Origin: Jimgerdemannia flammicorona
Lineage: Eukaryota > Mucoromycota > Endogonomycetes > Endogonales > Endogonaceae
Direction of reading: 5' to 3'
DNA length: 37,462 bases
Assembly (NCBI GenBank): GCA_003990745.1
Contig: RBNI01000205.1
Location: 1 to 37,462 of the forward strand
The notes under the pieces are model-generated. The model saw only the letters and a list, made by a program, of their open reading frames with translations, did no database searches and had not been told where the DNA came from. The position numbers and the translations under genes are program-made. Below, one piece after another: positions 11,880 through 23,487 of the stretch. Each line of letters begins with the position of its first letter. Position 1 is the stretch's first letter.

Positions 11880-14800
11880 AGATGCTGCTGGCCTTCCCCT
11901 CCACTCAGTCCCCACCCTCTCCACCAGCCATTAAAAATATCAAGTATTAACTATTCTCACTGTGCTACCTTAGTCTCAACCTCAACCTGTTGGCCCTTCT
12001 TAAAGATATGTAACCAATATCTGACCAGCCTAACCCAAATTGCCAGAGCTCATCTCAAAATCAACCATTAATCTCCAACCCTGTCTACTAACCTTCAGCA
12101 GAGGTCCCCCCATCTCCCCCCTTCCCCCCCCCACCAGGGCTCACAGTTCTAACCAGTTCACAATGTAGTGCCAAAACTCCTCCAAGATCTCACACTCTCT
12201 AAGCCAATGTTCAGGCATTTGTACCACTCCCCCCTCCTGGTCAATGTCTATATATTCCTTACACTCAAATGCACCATCCACCACCAAGTGCCCAGACCAA
12301 TAATTTAGCATCACATTCTGCCTTAGAAAACCTCCACTATACTACCCAGAACTTGGGGGGAAGCTACTGTATCACCTGCTTGCTCCAATGCCAAAGACCA
12401 TTTCAGTTCCACTCCTTACTAATTTCCACTCTCTGCCATACTTCAGACCACAGATCCCCCCTGAGATTCTGCATATATTCTATTTCATCGCTAAGCTGAA
12501 AATCCTCCACCAATGTACCTCTCAGTAGTAGCCTGTCCTATCTCCACATCTGTGGTCCCCAGTCCTCCTTCCCCTCATCACCCTGCTACTGAAGACCAAT
12601 TCTCCTTGCACTATCTACCACTCTCTACCAAAAGCCCTTATAATGCATCCTCTTACTCCCATCCAGGGCCACCATTGCAAACAGGTCATCAGTCACTCTA
12701 TAAGGAGAATACTAAACTTTTCACACCCTCTGTATGAGTGGTACTCACTCCTAGCCCCTCAACTCACTTGCCCTCTTTAGCTCAGATAATGAAGACATTT
12801 GGTAAAGTCCACTAAGTCTAGCCTACCTCTATCAATAGACAGAGTCAGAACCTCCCAGCCTATCTGACTTCACCTTCTAGCCCAAATCCACAATCTTGCC
12901 ATCTTCAGAAGCCACCTGATCACCCACACTGAGAAGTCCAGATGATACTCTACATACTATAGCTTTAGCAGCCAATACACATTCAGTACCATCATCCTTC
13001 CTGCCAATGAAATATACCGACCACCCCACCTTAAGAGAATATTCTTCCACATCAGTAGCTGCTATTCCCACCAAGTATGGGGCAGAAGAGACCTATATAC
13101 TGAAAAGTATATTCCCAAGTACTGGACTGGTTCTCCTGCTGGAACCACCATTCCAATTATATCACTACTAACTATTCTGCCACCTAGCACTAGAGTCTCA
13201 CATTTGTACCAGTTGAGTCAAGTACCTGAGCCTCTCTCATATCATTCTACAGTTCTTCTTAATTCCTCAACATCCTCCAAGGAATCCAGTCTAACCATTA
13301 TATTATCTGCAAAAGTCCCAACCTCTCAGTTAATTCCCAAAATATCTAAACCCCCAACTCTACACTAGATCCTATCCAATAGAGGCTCCAAGGAGAGGGT
13401 ATAAAGGATGAATGATAAAGGATCCCCTTGTAGCACCCTATGACTAAGTGGAAAAGTCACTCTCCTGTATCTATTCACCACTAATGCTGCTTGACTATTC
13501 TCCAATAGACTGATTAATGACTGCCTGAACCCTGGGGGAATTCCCATATATTTCAGCACTCTCTCAGACCAGGCCCTCCTCACCCTATCATATGCCTTCT
13601 CCTGGTCTAGAAACACTAAGCAGCCATCAACCCCAGCTATCTGAGCACCCTCAATGACTCCATAGACCCAGGCAGTTCCATCTTGAATTAACTGACCACT
13701 AACAAATCCCCTCTGCTCTACTCCCAGTATCTGCTGAGTGATCCTCTGCAGCCTAGTTACTAAGATCTTCATCACCAGTTTGTAGTCCATGTCAAGGAGT
13801 ATGATTGGCCACCAATTCTTCTAATCTTCTCTTCTCTCCTTATCTTTATAGAGCAAAGAGACCAGCCCTAGGTGCTGGCCCTCAATCCAATTCTAGATCA
13901 AAGTATCTCATCACACATTATCTTTATCTCTTCCAGTACCACCTCCACCTCAGCTATCTTCTTCCAAAAATCCCAGGGTAGCCCATCCTCTCCTGGAGCC
14001 ATTCTCTTATATACCAAAGCTAAGACCTTATATACCTCCTCTTCCTACACTGGGTCTCTCAGTAATCCCAGACCTATTGCTGAGTCCAGATACCAATCCT
14101 CCAACTGCTGTTCAATGTCAAGAGTATCCTCACTCTCTTCTCTATTACTCCATAAGTTCTCTCAGTAAGTTCTTAGCAATTCCAAAATCATTGGAGTCCC
14201 CATCACCATCTCCCCCTTCTCATCCAAAATACCATCCCATCTCTGTCTGGTTCACTAAGCTTAGAGTGATCAAGATAGAAATCTAGTAGGCCTCTCCCCC
14301 TCCTCCAACCCCTGTTACCTCAACCTTACTACTATCCCCTTTAGCTTAACCTCCTCTGCTATTTGTAGCACTGTCTTAAGCTTGTTTACTTCCTTTGATA
14401 TCTGCAAAATTCTCCAATTGGCCACCCCCCTATCCTCCAGTGATATCACCCACCTCTGCAGAAGTACCACCAATCTCTATGAGGCCCATTGTACTCACTA
14501 CCACTACTGAGCACTACTTCCTTTCCCCACCTCCCTCCAGTACCTCTGAGCACTCGATTTCAGCTACTGCCAGTGATCCCCAATTACCAGTCCCTGCTCC
14601 TGCCATCCACCAATCTTCTCAATAACTTCTACCTCTTAGTCCATCCATAGAGAACTATCCTCTAACAAAGAAGAATTCTGTCACCAATGTCCAGGCCCAT
14701 CCCCACTCTCCCCAAATCTTCCACTCCCTATCAGACCCCAGTGATTCAACTATAGACACCAGACTGTCTCCAGTGTGTCTCAGACATTCTCTCCCCAGTA

Positions 14801-15422
14801 CTCTACTATCAATACCCAGTCAATTCTGGAGCCCAGCCCTGCCACCCAGTGAGTATAAATTTAGCACTTCACTCAAAATCAGTGCCCTGAGTCAACTAAG
14901 GAGCTCAACCTCTCAATCTCTATCTAATCTTCCAACCCACTACTTTGGCCCCCCCATTCCTCTTCTGCCATCAGTCCTATTCACCCCACTATTATATACT
15001 ATATTAAAATCACCCCCCAGACAATTGATCTCTATCTCACCTATAATACTAGCCTCTCTTAAGCCTCTAATTCAATTGATGCATTCTCCTCTCTCAGCTG
15101 AGCAATAATATGACCCAACAGTCAAGGGGTTCTACCCAGATCTCTTCCATACTCTCTACACTAGCCTACTCCCCCAATGTCCAATATCCTCAATATCCCC
15201 TATCCTCTTTCTAACTAAGATATCCACCTGCCCAGTCCACACAGCCACCCCACTCCATTCTCTAGTCCAGTCTTGTAAATCCATGCCTTCCTCAAACCAT
15301 ATATTCTGCAATAAGAAGAGATCCACATTCAGCCCCTTCAACCAGCCAAAGATGTTCCTTCACCATACTACACCTCTCAACCCATTCATATTCAGAGAAA
15401 AGATTCTAGTTATACTGTTCAT
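11880..15422 (-). pseudogene. LINE copy 2 ORF2 relic: endonuclease, reverse transcriptase, CCHC region
   Basis: Starts at ATGAACAGTA (15,422), giving IFSLNMNGLRG typical of an APE-type endonuclease start. DLFLLQNIWFEEGMDLQDW follows near 15,330. The RT palm is the best-preserved stretch (13,790-13,365, 141 codons): RGFVSGQLIQDG, CLVFLDQEKAYDRVRRAW and RVLQGDPLSFILYTL. The catalytic motif C reads FADN (13,313-13,302) rather than FADD. Near 12,230 a C-terminal zinc motif relic reads PEHWLREC. Scattered stops show it is a pseudogene. It shares the order and wording of LINE copy 1 but differs at many transition sites. Confidence 0.82.
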
Positions 15423-15477
15423 ATTGAATAATATTTGATAATGAGAGCCCAGTCTAAAATTCCATGCTCATCTCATC

Positions 15478-17369
15478 ACTAGTAAGATATATGCTACTCT
15501 ACCTCTAACTCATCCTCTACTACAGCCTGAGCCTTCAGTGCTTCCAAGATTTCCTAACACTCTACCTCATCCATGACCTCTATTTCTGCCTGATAATCCA
15601 TGCATACTACTCTTCACTTCTCCAACCCCTTTTTCAAATTCTATAAGTATGCTATCTGATTATTCACAATCTCTCAAAGGGCCTCCTCTCTCTGATTATC
15701 AACTTGACATTCCTCTGACTCCAAGACCACTGCCAGGATCTCATTTCTAATCTTTCTTGGCACCTTCTCCCCATAAAGAATTTTCTTCCAATGCCTATCA
15801 CTTAGGACCCAGAAGTCCTCTCCCCTCAGCTTCTCAGCTATCACCCCCTCCAGAGTCTTCCACAGCTACTTCTCTTCATCTACTGCCTCTATAACACCCT
15901 GGGCAACTTCTTTAACCTCTACCACAGGGTCTACCAAGGCACTCCTCCTCCCTGACTCATCTCACTCCTCTTTCAGTATATCCAGTAGTTCCTCCTCACC
16001 ACTTGTCCTATTCAGGATACTATACTAAGGGTGGACTTTCTCACCCATTTTGGCATCCTCCACCACACTGTCCAATCTCTTCTTGCTCAATCTGCCCTAG
16101 GCTATATCCTGGGCCATCCTGCACTCCCCTGCCCAGGTACTCTTCATTAGTCCAGCATCCTCTTCTCTTGCACCCCCATCTGTCACACTCCCTCTCAACT
16201 TCTCCAACAGCTCCTTCTGGATTCACCTCCCCTATACCTTCTTCCAGGCCACCTGGTCTATCCTAATCTTCTTTCCATCTATAATCTCCACCACTATCTT
16301 GGCTTCATACTCCTTTTAAGCCAATCTCCTTCTCTCTACTACTTCTGTCAGATCCTCAAGAGTCTCCAGCAAGTCCTTCTCTTCCTTTAGTATTCCCTTT
16401 ACTTGCAAAACCTTATATTTAACCAATTCCTACTTAAGGGTTGCTGGCCAATCCCTCACCTTCTCTGTATTCTCCCTCCTAGCCAGCCTCACCCTAATGT
16501 CAATGTCTCCTATTCAAAGTTCAGTACCCTCCCAGACTCTGAACCTGATGTCCATGATTTCCCCATATTCCTTGACCACTTCTACAATTAACTCCCTGGC
16601 CCTCTCCCTCAATACTATAGGAAGATCTAATACCATCAACTGCACCACTCAGAGGTCCCAGCACATACACCTGGCCATAGGGACTACTACTCTGCCCACC
16701 ACTACCCCCTTCTTCACAGCTTTCAACAATGATGCCTCTTTCTCAAATCCCACCTTGACTCCTTCTTTCTCTTTCAAGAACTTCACTAATGCTGCCCCCT
16801 TCACCTCCTGTACCACCAGCCCCAAAATTATTCTTGTAGTTACTGCTAAGCCCCAGAAGCACAATATGATGGCATATTCTGACCTTGACTTTTTGAGTAA
16901 TAGTACTGATACCATGCCCATTATGTCATTAGCCAGATCTCCAGGCCTTGTGTCCTCCCCTATCCTGATCTGCCAACAATTATCACATCTGGATTTTTTT
17001 CCAGATTCCCAGTTATAGCTCTATCAACCATCATACCCCTAGCCCCTACACCCCCCCCCCCCTACTACCAGACCCTCTCATGGGGGCCTCTCCCTGTCCT
17101 CCAGCTGAAGCTGTCAATACCTTCCCCAATCCCAGCTAACTATCCAGACCAGATGACATCCTCCCCATCTTGACCTTGTCAGCAAAGGTTGTTCTCTCTC
17201 CTCCTTATTGCTTCATTCTACCCCTCCCTCTACTACTAATGTTATGGCCAATCATAGGGAGCTCTGGTATTCCCAACTCATCTCCTTGTCTTCTCCCAAC
17301 CTGCTATCAGTCAAAGGTCCTATTGCTCTCCTGGCTGATATACTCACTAGTATACTTGTTGCTGTCCAT
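15478..17369 (-). pseudogene. LINE copy 2 ORF1 relic
   Basis: Minus-strand frame starting at ATG 17,369 (MDSNKYTSEYISQE), 75 bp inside the element's 5' end, and running with interruptions towards ORF2. Best-open pieces include 16,921-16,649. The content is charged, Lys/Glu/Val-rich, with no confidently readable RNA-binding or knuckle motif. The role (nucleic-acid-binding Gag-like protein) is inferred from its position in two-ORF LINEs. Confidence 0.5.
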
Positions 17370-17444
17370 GTTGATAGTCTCCTTTTACCAAAAATATTGT
17401 AAAAAGTATTGTCTGAGTCTTGTGTCACCTGAATATTACTGGTG

Positions 17445-17456
17445 GCTTGGGCAATT
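17445..17456 (+). repeat. Target-site duplication of LINE copy 2 (right)
   Basis: GCTTGGGCAATT, identical to 11,660-11,671. It marks the 5' junction of LINE copy 2 within Gypsy sequence. Confidence 0.9.
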
Positions 17457-19990
17457 CTTTGGCCTGCTTTGACTTCAAATGATGTATCTCCAAAATTTCA
17501 CAAGATGACCTGGATTTCACTAGTAAATCCTTGGTCAACTACTCCTCTTTCTAGCCAAATATTGAATTCTTTAGCCAGGCTGCTTTACTCAGTAAAGTGG
17601 ATGTATGTTCCTTTGAGGACTTGTATTACAATCTCTGTTCATACTATAGTATTGAAACTTAGTATTATGGTGAGGTCTTGACTACTGTAGAGGTCATATC
17701 CTATATTAGTAGAATAGACCTTAGTGGAGATAGTAGTCTTATACTATATCTTCTGCACTTTGATGATATTTTTGAAGTTGTTCTTTCCTGGACCTTCTCC
17801 AATAATAGTAATGTTCTGGTTACTGAATTCATCTGATTTGTTTCTCTTCTCAAGATATCTGACTGAGATATATCCTACCTTCCTACAGATGAAGTACAAT
17901 CCTTTTTCATGGAGCTGTTTCTTCTTTTCATTCTCAGTGAGAGGTCTTAGTCCTTTGGGGTTTCACTAGTTCCTTTGATCATTTCTTTGATCATTTCTTT
18001 GATTATTCCTTCTGGTGGGATTTCTCCTATCTTGGCTATCCTTCTTGTATTTTGGATTTTATAGAGCCTGTATAGTAAGGATTTCACAGGCTCTTCTTTG
18101 AACTTGGGCAAAGCACCATAAGTAGTAGAGATATTCTTGGGGAAGATCTTGTTCCTTAATCTTCTAGGTGAGCCAGTCTGGTAGGGCTGTAAAGAGGTGG
18201 TTGGCTCTGGTACCATTGATGGCCAAATTGTTTTCCTGGTAGATAAGTCTAATAATTTTGAGGTAGGCATTCATTCTGGTGATAAAGATTTCTAGATCCT
18301 CCTCACCATTCTTGTGGAACTTTATCTGAGCTAGTTTGTTCTAAGTTTCTTATATGTAGGCTGTATTTTGGAATTTGATCAGTAGCAGGGCCTTGAGTCC
18401 TGGGCCTGCTTCATAGTCATCCTATCCTGGTCTGTTATTGCTAGGTACTTGGCCTGTAATTTGAGGGCAGTCTTTTTAGATTACTGGGTATTTTTCAAGA
18501 TATACCAGAACTTGGCTACTATTCCAGTGAAGAATGTGGCTACTGTTTTCACTTGTGCTGCTGATGTGGTAAACAATTGTTGAAAAGTATTGTTCTGATT
18601 GTTAGTGAGTATTCCTATAGATACTCAGTTATCATTCTATTGATTTGCTCAATAACCTATATTAACTATATTGATGAAGGTTTTGATGTTGCTGTTTTTT
18701 CCACTAAATGTAAAGATTTGCAAGGTCTTAGTTGATTTATTCTATTTAGCAATTCTTCTTACTATCTCTACTAATATGACTAGCTGGATAGTTAGTGCTG
18801 CAATATTGATATCTACCATTATATTGACTATTGGTGGTAGTTCTATGGGGGTAGATTCTCCTAAAGATTATTCTGTCTAATGAGGTTATAGTACTGTATA
18901 ACTTGGGGTTACTTGATTTCTGGAGATCAGATCAAGTAGACCTATAAGAGATGGTAGACCAAATCTCTGTATAGGTGGCTGGATTGATTCTGGGGTCTGA
19001 TCTTCTTAGCCTATAGGTCCTTGGTAAATTCCTAGGCCTGCTGTTCCTTGTTGGCTATTGTCAGACTGATATCCTGTAGAGTCTTCATCTGACTCTCTTC
19101 TCTAATGAGATAGTGTATCCTCATACTGACTAGATCCTTAAGAGGATATCAGGTTCTGGCTAAGTAGATGGGTCTGCTTCTTGATCAGCAGTGGGAGATG
19201 AGTGACCTACTTGCTCATTCTTATATCTTGTTATAGCAGAGACATAGTATACAACTAGCCTGTAGTAGAGAGAGGTCCTGGTAGGAGTATGATAGTATCT
19301 GTCAGATATAATCCACTTGGTAGCTACTTCTCTTATAGTAGAGAGTGAGATATAATCTAGAAATTCCTAGGTGACTATAGCAGTAGATTCTGAAGTTCTA
19401 GTGGTTCCAATGTGGCTGTAGAGAAGAGAATAGAACCTTCAGTAGCTAGCTATATTCCTAAGTTCTAAATAGAAAGTCCTAAAGACCTAATATAGATTCT
19501 TATATATCTAGTCAATTACAAGATTGTGGGTCTCTAAATCTGTAGTTTTCTGGTACTATTTAGTCCTAATAGTAAGGGCTTGTCTAGCTCTGGTTTGGGG
19601 GTTTGTTCCTAGGAAATCCACAGTTAATTCTGGGGATTACTTCTGTCTAAGGTTGGTCTTGTTCCAACTTCTCAGAAGTGTGTTCTTGGTACTTTCTTAG
19701 CTTGGTAATCTGCTGCTACCAAGTTGTAATAACTTTTATTTCTGTCTCTTTCTTATCTTTTGGATACTTAGAGAAATAAGGTATTACTTAGAGACTTAGT
19801 ATATAATGTATACCAAGAAGCCTTTAGTTTGAGAAAGTACTTGCTGAAAAGTGATTGTAGTAGCAGTGCTCTTCTTATCAATCTTGATTATAAGGAACTT
19901 GTTCTTTACTATGTACAGACTGAATTTGCCTTAGAATTCAGGTTTAATAGATTTACTTAAGTCTTTTGTAATTTATATACTGGTCTCAGT
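17457..19990 (-). pseudogene. Gypsy gag relic with degraded zinc knuckle
   Basis: Minus strand. The acidic, Gln/Pro/Ser-rich N-terminal part (about 19,150-18,800) is followed by a capsid-like core with TFINIVNIGY, NNTFQQLFTTSAAQVKTVA (near 18,590), TALPDWL (near 18,190) and QRRACEIL. The zinc knuckle near 17,920-17,870 reads LYFICRKVGYISVRYLEK, where the second Cys-His-Cys positions are altered by transitions (His and Cys to Tyr). Several TAG/TAA/TGA codons interrupt it. The same core is recognisable on the plus strand at 26,215-26,990. Confidence 0.65.
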
Positions 19991-19999
19991 TCTGGCAGA

Positions 20000-20466
20000 A
20001 GTTAGCTAGGCTTCCGGAGTTTAGTCAGAAATATTAAAGTTATTTAGATGTCATTACTAAGACTCAAAAGAATGTATATATATGAGAGAGACTTAATTCT
20101 TATATTAAGAACTAAACTAAAACTACTTTATTTTAGATGGAAACTGGGGGGTATTTATACAAATTGGTCTATGATTTCTAACTAAGTATAAGTAACTAAT
20201 TTGGTAACTATAGTGAGGTTTGTAATCATGACCTTTATTAGATAGTTTGTAGTAAAAAATACTTTATGATCAGAATCTCAATTACTAGACAATGATCAGC
20301 TACTGTAGCAATAATTGCTATAGTACTAATTTCTGGAAATAAGCTAGATATGTATTATTTTTCATAATATTATATATTGTACTTAATCATTGGTGACATC
20401 ATCATCAGGTCACATGATCTCTCATTATTGCATATCACATCTTATCTGTTCACTCTATTATACATT
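20000..20466 (-). other. Probable 5' LTR/leader of the Gypsy element
   Basis: Non-coding AT-rich sequence between the gag relic and LINE copy 3, in the position of the minus-strand element's 5' LTR. It holds CATCATCATCAGGTCACATG (near 20,400), reminiscent of LTR ends, but no matching second LTR was found, so the LTR identity is inferred from position only. Confidence 0.3.
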
Positions 20467-21293
20467 AGTGGATAACTTCTGTTTGAAGGATGGTATAGAG
20501 TGCCTTCAGAAATATGAGAGGGATCTGTGGCCTAAGATGTGGTAGAGGGTGGGAATTAGCAAAGAGTGAGACTGAAATAGCATTTAGTAATAGAGTAAAT
20601 AGGTAGCAAAATAGATTCCCCTCAAGTTCTGGATGGTATAGTGGAGAATTCTATAATATAATATGATATTAAACTACTGGACAGGTTACTTGATGAAAGG
20701 AGGTGCCCAGGAGTGTGAGGAGTGTCTGAATATTAAGCAGGAGGGTAGAGTGATACAGACTCCTGAACATTGATTAGGGGAGTGTAAGGTGATGAATGAC
20801 TTTTGAAGGATAATTGAAAGGCAGCTGGGGGTGTATCCACCAGAGTTGGTGGTGGGAGAGAGGTGGAGTAACCTCTAGAGAAGGCTGGTGGGAGGGTTGG
20901 GAGATGAGTGATTGATATTAGAATGGGTGCTAGTGATTTGGATCAGACTTACAGGATATTGACTCTATATATTTGAGGAGGATCAATAGTTGATATTGGA
21001 GATTAGAGTAGCTAGATAGGAGTGGCTGATGACAGATCTATTAAATAAGTGGTGGAGGGGTGAGAGTGCTGGTGAGGGGTATTGAGATGACTGATAGAGA
21101 CAATCTGTAGAAAAAGTAGAGAGAGGATTGGGGTAGCAGGGGGGTTGATAATATTTCAGAAGAATAGTGAGAGAGAAAGAGAGCTTCTGAGTGAGATTGG
21201 GTGAGGGGGTTCATTTGTATTAGTATATCATAGATGGTTTAGTAATAAAGTGGAAGTCCTTGTAACTATAAAAAAATAATAAAAAAAAAACCC
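20467..21293 (+). mobile_element. LINE copy 3, 5'-truncated 3' end
   Basis: Only the 3' part of ORF2 and the 3' UTR are present. The zinc motif is the best preserved of the family: C-X2-C-X14-H-X4-C at about 20,714-20,793 (starts ECEEC, ends PEH then GEC), with a TGA just after the His. It ends with AGTCCTTGTAACTATA and an A-rich tail (21,272-21,290). The left limit is where similarity to copy 1 fades and is approximate. No target duplication was seen. Confidence 0.7.
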
Positions 21294-22600
21294 CCCTATC
21301 ATTCAGCAAAAATATCAATTTAATTCAAGAGAAAAGATAATCATTCAGAGAGAATGACAATTTAATTTAAGATCAGAGAAGCTCATCTACTATATTGGAG
21401 TTTGGCAAGAATCATATTATCTATAAACCAACTGGTAGTCAGATTATCAATAGTAAGAAAGTACTTATACAGTATAACAAATTTATTTCCAAACTTAGAT
21501 AAGTATCTATAACTGATGTAAACAATTCTTTATATTCTTGAAGGATGATAGAGAAATTTGGCTCATAAATCTATTATTTTGAAGTGGAAATATATTCTGA
21601 AAAGTTACAGATAAACTTCTTAATATATTTGTAGATAGAAGAATTTCAATAGTAAATGAGCCTCTCTAGTTATGAACTCAAGAGAGATGATAAAACTTTT
21701 AGATATAGCAGCCAAATATAGAGTGGTATATAATTAAACAGTTAATATTTCTATTAAATTAATGAATATTCAGTAATTTTCTTTTTTAAATTAGCTCTTC
21801 AATTGCAAAGTTTTTAATATCACTTATATATTCAAAACTTGGACTGATGAATATATGCTATTCTATCAAGATCTACTTACTATTCTGTATGAGCTGATGT
21901 TAGATGTTTTATTTAAGAATAATATAAAATTTAAAGCAGAGAAACACTATATAGCAGATAGTATACAAAAGTACTCTAAGATATATTAGAGTAATTTTTG
22001 ATAGCAAATATAGGTAAAATAATAATTAATTTTAAGTTTACAGATGATCAGTCAGTATACTTACTATTTGTAGACTATAATTTTTTTTCCAAACTATAGA
22101 AGAAACTCTCACTTAGTACAACAGTAATTCTAGTATTACTTGAGATTGACCAAATATATTGTAATCTGCTTAGATGTACCAAAATGTATCTACTATATAT
22201 TTCTATTAGTAATTTCCCTAAATGTATTTGACAAATATACTTATTAAAGAGACTTTTAAAGAGACTGAAAAAGATTTATTTTATAAAGTAAAAGCAGTTC
22301 TATATTATAGATATATATCATGTATACTTTATAGACTATTTATAGTAGAAAAAAGATAATATTTATAATTACAAAATTATTTAAATAAAAATTTTATTAT
22401 TTGATAGCTGATCATAAATATATTTTATAGTAGTCACTTCTTCTGCTTGAACCAAATAGACTGAGCTAAGCTACATAAGTATCCTTATGTAAAAAGCAAT
22501 ACATTTTTAAGTTTTCACTTTACATACTCAGGTATATTAGATGTAGTGAAGGTTAAGTATTAAGTTATAATATATTTTATTAATTTCTGATTATTTTTGA
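21294..22600. other. AT-rich stretch with no recognised gene
   Basis: Strongly AT-rich and CpG-free. A weak coding-like frame is visible around 21,840-21,990, but no family motif. Probably an older, more decayed repeat. Confidence 0.5.
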
Positions 22601-22603
22601 GCA

Positions 22604-23060
22604 AATGGCAAGTCAAAGTTTATCTAGCTCTAAGTGTCTAAAGAGGAGAAGGCCTGGCCTGGGCCTCTCTAAGAGCTATGTATAGTGACTGGAATAGGTA
22701 ATACAGCAGGAGAAACTGGTGGTCAGGAGAGGTCTACTGGTATTGAAGGTTAATATACTGTAGTAGGGGGTACTCTAGGTGGCAGAGCAAGAAAGGCATA
22801 GTGTTGACAGAGATGAGAGTTAGGTGCTGGATCAGGTGATGGATCAGATGACTAATAGGGAACAGAGGTCTGGTAGTGTGATGACTGAGACTGGCATTTC
22901 TGAGGCTGGGCCAGTGGCTGGAGGAGGGACTACTAGTGGGTTTGCTGGAGCCAGAGAGGTAATAGCTGGAGTATTTGGGAGTAAAGGGAAGGTGATAATG
23001 GTGACTAGCTCTAGTGAACTAGTAGTGTGTCCATTCTTCTACAAATCAGTATCAACATGA
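22604..23060 (+). pseudogene. Unassigned G-rich coding-like relic
   Basis: A G-rich block abruptly different from the AT-rich surroundings. A start-like ATG at 22,604 reads MASQSLSSSKCLKRRRPG before stops. Further on, 22,824-23,060 is open for 78 codons with Gly/Ala/Thr-rich sequence (TETGISEAGPVAGGG). Composition resembles the coding strand of the LINE family, so a piece of an ORF1 is possible, but I could not align it to copies 1 or 2. Confidence 0.3.
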
Positions 23061-23487
23061 GCAATTTTGGTGAACTTCTTAAGACTGGGTATATCTACTA
23101 GAGATATACATAAGTGCACAACCTCCAAGCTACTGAAATCACACATCACCCTCAGAACAAATCTGGAAATCATATATAAGATTACAAAACTGAGTCAAAC
23201 CAAAGTCATAGAGTACAAAACTAAGTCAACTCAAAGTCATAAAATATAAGATTTATACAAACAGAACCTTACTAATTAGGACTGAATATATATATACTGA
23301 GTACCCAGATACATCAAAACAGAGAACTACAATAAATCAAATAAATAACTATAACTCTCAAACATATATATAAATATAATCACTAAGATCTACAATTGTA
23401 TCTATGCTGATATTTGAAATACTATTATTAACCAGGCCACTCCTCCTCTACCTCTTATGAATATCTATAGCCTAGCACCTCTTTACT

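Larger units (their letters stand above)
11672..17444 (-). mobile_element. LINE copy 2, near full length, inserted in the Gypsy element
   Basis: About 5.77 kb on the minus strand, bounded by the 12-bp duplication GCTTGGGCAATT. The 3' end is a T run (about 11,670-11,705) preceded in element orientation by CTAAGTGACTATA. The 5' end abuts 17,445. It has two ORF relics in LINE order: ORF1 (17,369 to about 15,480) and ORF2 (15,422 to about 11,880). The high C content of the plus strand is simply the complement of the purine-rich coding strand. It inserted after the Gypsy element, between its gag zinc-knuckle region and its protease. Confidence 0.88.
7518..20466 (-). mobile_element. Ty3/Gypsy chromovirus-type retrotransposon relic, split by LINE copy 2
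   Basis: On the minus strand the order is leader (about 20,466-20,000), gag (about 19,990-17,700), protease (about 11,240), reverse transcriptase (about 10,800-10,080), RNase H (about 9,970-9,500), integrase (about 9,300-8,440) and chromodomain (8,100-7,911). This is the chromovirus layout. It is interrupted at 11,671/17,445 by a LINE flanked by a 12-bp repeat. Removing the LINE leaves about 7.2 kb. I could not find a matching LTR pair: the 3' LTR seems missing or too decayed next to LINE copy 1. The boundaries are approximate. Confidence 0.8.

Noticed and set aside
11759..17018. Many Pro/Ser/Thr/Leu-rich plus-strand ORFs
   Set aside because: They are antisense shadows of the purine-rich coding strand of LINE copy 2.
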